Source of the DNA: Gari tellinella | Lineage: Eukaryota > Mollusca > Bivalvia > Cardiida > Psammobiidae | Direction of reading: 5' to 3' | Assembly (NCBI GenBank): GCA_922989275.2 | Contig: OV277863.1 | Span: 49,334,999 to 49,398,998, forward strand | DNA: 64,000 bases | In this document: one piece after another, positions 61,949 to 64,000 of the stretch | Layout of the letters: each line of letters begins with the position of its first letter | Position numbering within the stretch: the first letter of the stretch is position 1 | The notes under the pieces: model-generated | Database searches by the model: none | The model's input: only the letters and a program-made list of their open reading frames with translations | Told to the model about the DNA's origin: nothing | Translations under genes and position numbers: made by a program

Positions 61949-62812
61949 CTATAACAAGAGCACCATGGTCCTAAATCGCTCACCAGGTACACCATGTAAA
62001 GTGACATAGATTACGACTAGACATGACCCACAATCAACCTTTAAAATGTTAAAAGAGTTTTCTATGATTTGACCAATGATTTGACCTTATGACTTGGGTT
62101 AGACCAGACAAATCCTTCATTTGATTTTGACATATATTTGTTGTAGGCGAACATTCTGACAATATTTCATTCAGATCCAATGAGATTTGCAGCCTATAGA
62201 GTGTAAAAGGTCTTTCCTATGATTTGACCTAGTTTTTGACCGGACATGACCCACATTCAAACTTGGCCTAGATATTAATAAGGAACACAATTTGACCGAG
62301 TATCATGAAAATCGGATGAGACTTGTAGCCTAAGAGTGTTAACCGACCTGACCCATATCCGAACTTGACTTAAATATCAATGAGGCAAACATTTTGAACA
62401 AGTTGCATTTAAATCCAATGTAATTTGTAGCTAGCGTGTTCACAAGATATTTCTATGATTGATCCAGTGATCTTGTTTTTGAGCGGATATAACCCACATT
62501 CAAACTTGGCCTAGATTTCAGTTAGGCAAACATTCTGTCCATTTTGCATTTTGGTAGCCTCTAGAGCATTCACAAGGTTTTCTATGATTTGTCCTAGTGA
62601 CCTAGTTTTTACCCGACATGACCCGCATTCAAAACTATCCTAGATGTTTTCAAAATAAACATTGTCATTAAGTTTAATGAAGATCGGATGAAATTTGTAG
62701 ACACTATTGTGTTCATAACCAATTGTGAACGGACGGAAAGACAGACGACGGACAACGGACATCCAGTAATTCTAAAAACTCACCTTGGCATTTCGTGCCA
62801 GGTGAGCTAAAA
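61949..62812 (+). mobile_element. TATAACAAGAGCACC...GGTGAGCT element with internal tandem units
   Basis: Starts CTATAACAAGAGCACCATGG, TCCTAAATCGCTCACC; ends GGACGGAAAGACAGACGACG, CTCACCTTGGCATTTCGTGC, CAGGTGAGCTAAAAA. The last part forms a hairpin CTCACC...GGTGAG. Between them lie about five diverged units with TTTCTATGATTTGACC, GACATGACCCACATTCAAAC and TTGGCCTAGAT. No protein. I recall similar repeats in bivalve genomes. Confidence 0.6.
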
Positions 62813-63835
62813 ATCCTGTACAGAAAATAGTTTGTTTATGATGCCAGCTTGAGATAAAAAAGTTGGTATGGAAGGACAGAGTGTCGTGTACCATTGTCAA
62901 ATAATGTGTATGAGTGATGAGTGTTATACGCTTTGGGGGTTTATACCACTCACTACGATACATTTGTTTAGTATCTAACCAAGTTTCCAGGGCGAGACAC
63001 ACGAACCATTCTGTCCATATGTCTTGGTTATTTGGAAGCAACTTTGATCCTGATCAGACGCCGTGTTTACCACTATTTATGAGTCATTACTGACATCATA
63101 AGAAAACATAATTGATACACATTTTCATTTATATCCAGAAGTGTTATTAAAAAGTTTCCATGAAACAAATTTTACTAAACTTGTACATGTGAAAACGGCA
63201 GTGTACAGTCAAACCTTTACAATCGAAACCCATTCTAACCGAGCAAAGGGTTTGCAATGATTCCAGATTCAAGATGATACAGTACCCTCTTTACGACCAT
63301 TGGAAACCCACTTTTTGATATTGACGGTATTAAAGACATACGGCAGCTTAAAACAGATTAAGTCCTTGCGTTAGTCCTTTATTATATTAAATTTTTATGA
63401 AACCAACTCTATTTCATATCAAAATGTCATATCTTGTATGTGACAGATTGATTGATATTTTTAATTTATTCAATTCTTTTTAAATCTGGGTAAAGTTCTG
63501 TTTCTTGTAGGACCTTTTATCTCAACTATATCTTAAATTATCTCAACGCGGCATATATTGTGCAATAACTTCCGTTTATGGTCATATAATTTATTGAGTG
63601 TTACACATATAATTATTCTTATGCCAGTAACATCATAACTATTTTGTGGTAAGAAGTCTACATATGTCTTTCAAGAATAATTCACAATTTAACTAATGCA
63701 ATATGTGATATTTTCATAAACTATGTAATATTGAAAACTTGCTAAATATTTTCATATCATTAAATTATTATTTTGTTTATGTAACCAATGCATGACTTTC
63801 ATGGATCTGCCACTAGTATCGGGGATCACAATGGA
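62813..63835. other. Intergenic, no gene seen
   Basis: A half palindrome at 63047-63066 (TTTGATCCTGATCAGACGCC) without its right arm. No coding exon recognised. Confidence 0.5.
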
Positions 63836-64000
63836 AATAAGGGAAAATATATTTTCCCTTTTTTGTGCAATCCTTGGTATTGGTGAGCATATCATGTGCA
63901 TTTTCATGTATATGCATTATTTGTTATAGTTTTCATTATATGTGTATGCATTTGTATTGCCATGTTATGCCACTATTGCCAAAATAAAATCAATCAATCA
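63836..64000 (+). repeat. Possible repeat 3' end with (AATC)n tail
   Basis: The window ends CCAAAATAAAATCAATCAATCA: an AATAAA and short AATC repeats, as at the tail of some LINEs and SINEs, but a gene 3' end is possible. Cut by the window edge. Confidence 0.3.

Overview
The window is animal nuclear DNA: AT-rich, intron-rich and crowded with small palindromic elements. The style of the interspersed repeats (TGATCAGACGCCG palindromes, tRNA-derived SINEs, and an element beginning TATAACAAGAGCACC and ending in GGTGAGCT) makes me think of a bivalve mollusc. That is recalled resemblance only and was not checked by any search. All recognised host genes are on the + strand.

Two head-to-tail genes for multi-domain type I membrane receptors fill most of the window. 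Gene 1 enters from the left edge and ends at 16341. I place eleven exons: the end of one Ig domain, then Ig, a two-exon FN3, three Ig domains, a second two-exon FN3, a transmembrane exon and a tiny tail exon. Gene 2 runs from a signal-peptide exon at 24053 to a stop at 57899. It has 18 exons and a predicted product of 1146 residues: signal peptide, three repeats of Ig(A)-Ig(B)-Ig(C)-FN3, transmembrane segment, 19-residue tail. Every exon junction is phase 1 and every internal exon is a multiple of three, so each domain or half-domain is a cassette that can be lost, gained or skipped in frame. Position in the repeat predicts domain type. Ig(A) has the normal Cys-Trp-Cys core. Ig(B) has lost the normal cysteine pair but carries two cysteines elsewhere. 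Ig(C) has both core cysteines replaced by aliphatic residues. The FN3 carries an SGYNYG-type motif resembling the PGFDGG motif of nephrin/sidestep-type FN3 domains. The ligand and role are unknown; cell adhesion or recognition is an inference from architecture.

Introns and the 7.4 kb between the genes hold mobile DNA: several families of short inverted-repeat elements with TA-CAG ends, free-standing palindromes of about 65 bp, three tRNA-derived SINE families, two decayed fragments of a reverse-transcriptase retroelement (probably Penelope-like), a 1.09 kb element present twice as direct repeats around two Ig exons of gene 2, and diverged tandem arrays right of 60.8 kb. From 57.9 kb to the right edge I see no further gene. 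No functional tRNA, rRNA or CRISPR was found. Exon calls rest on open frames, domain patterns and GT/AG splice sites with consistent phase; no transcript evidence was available.
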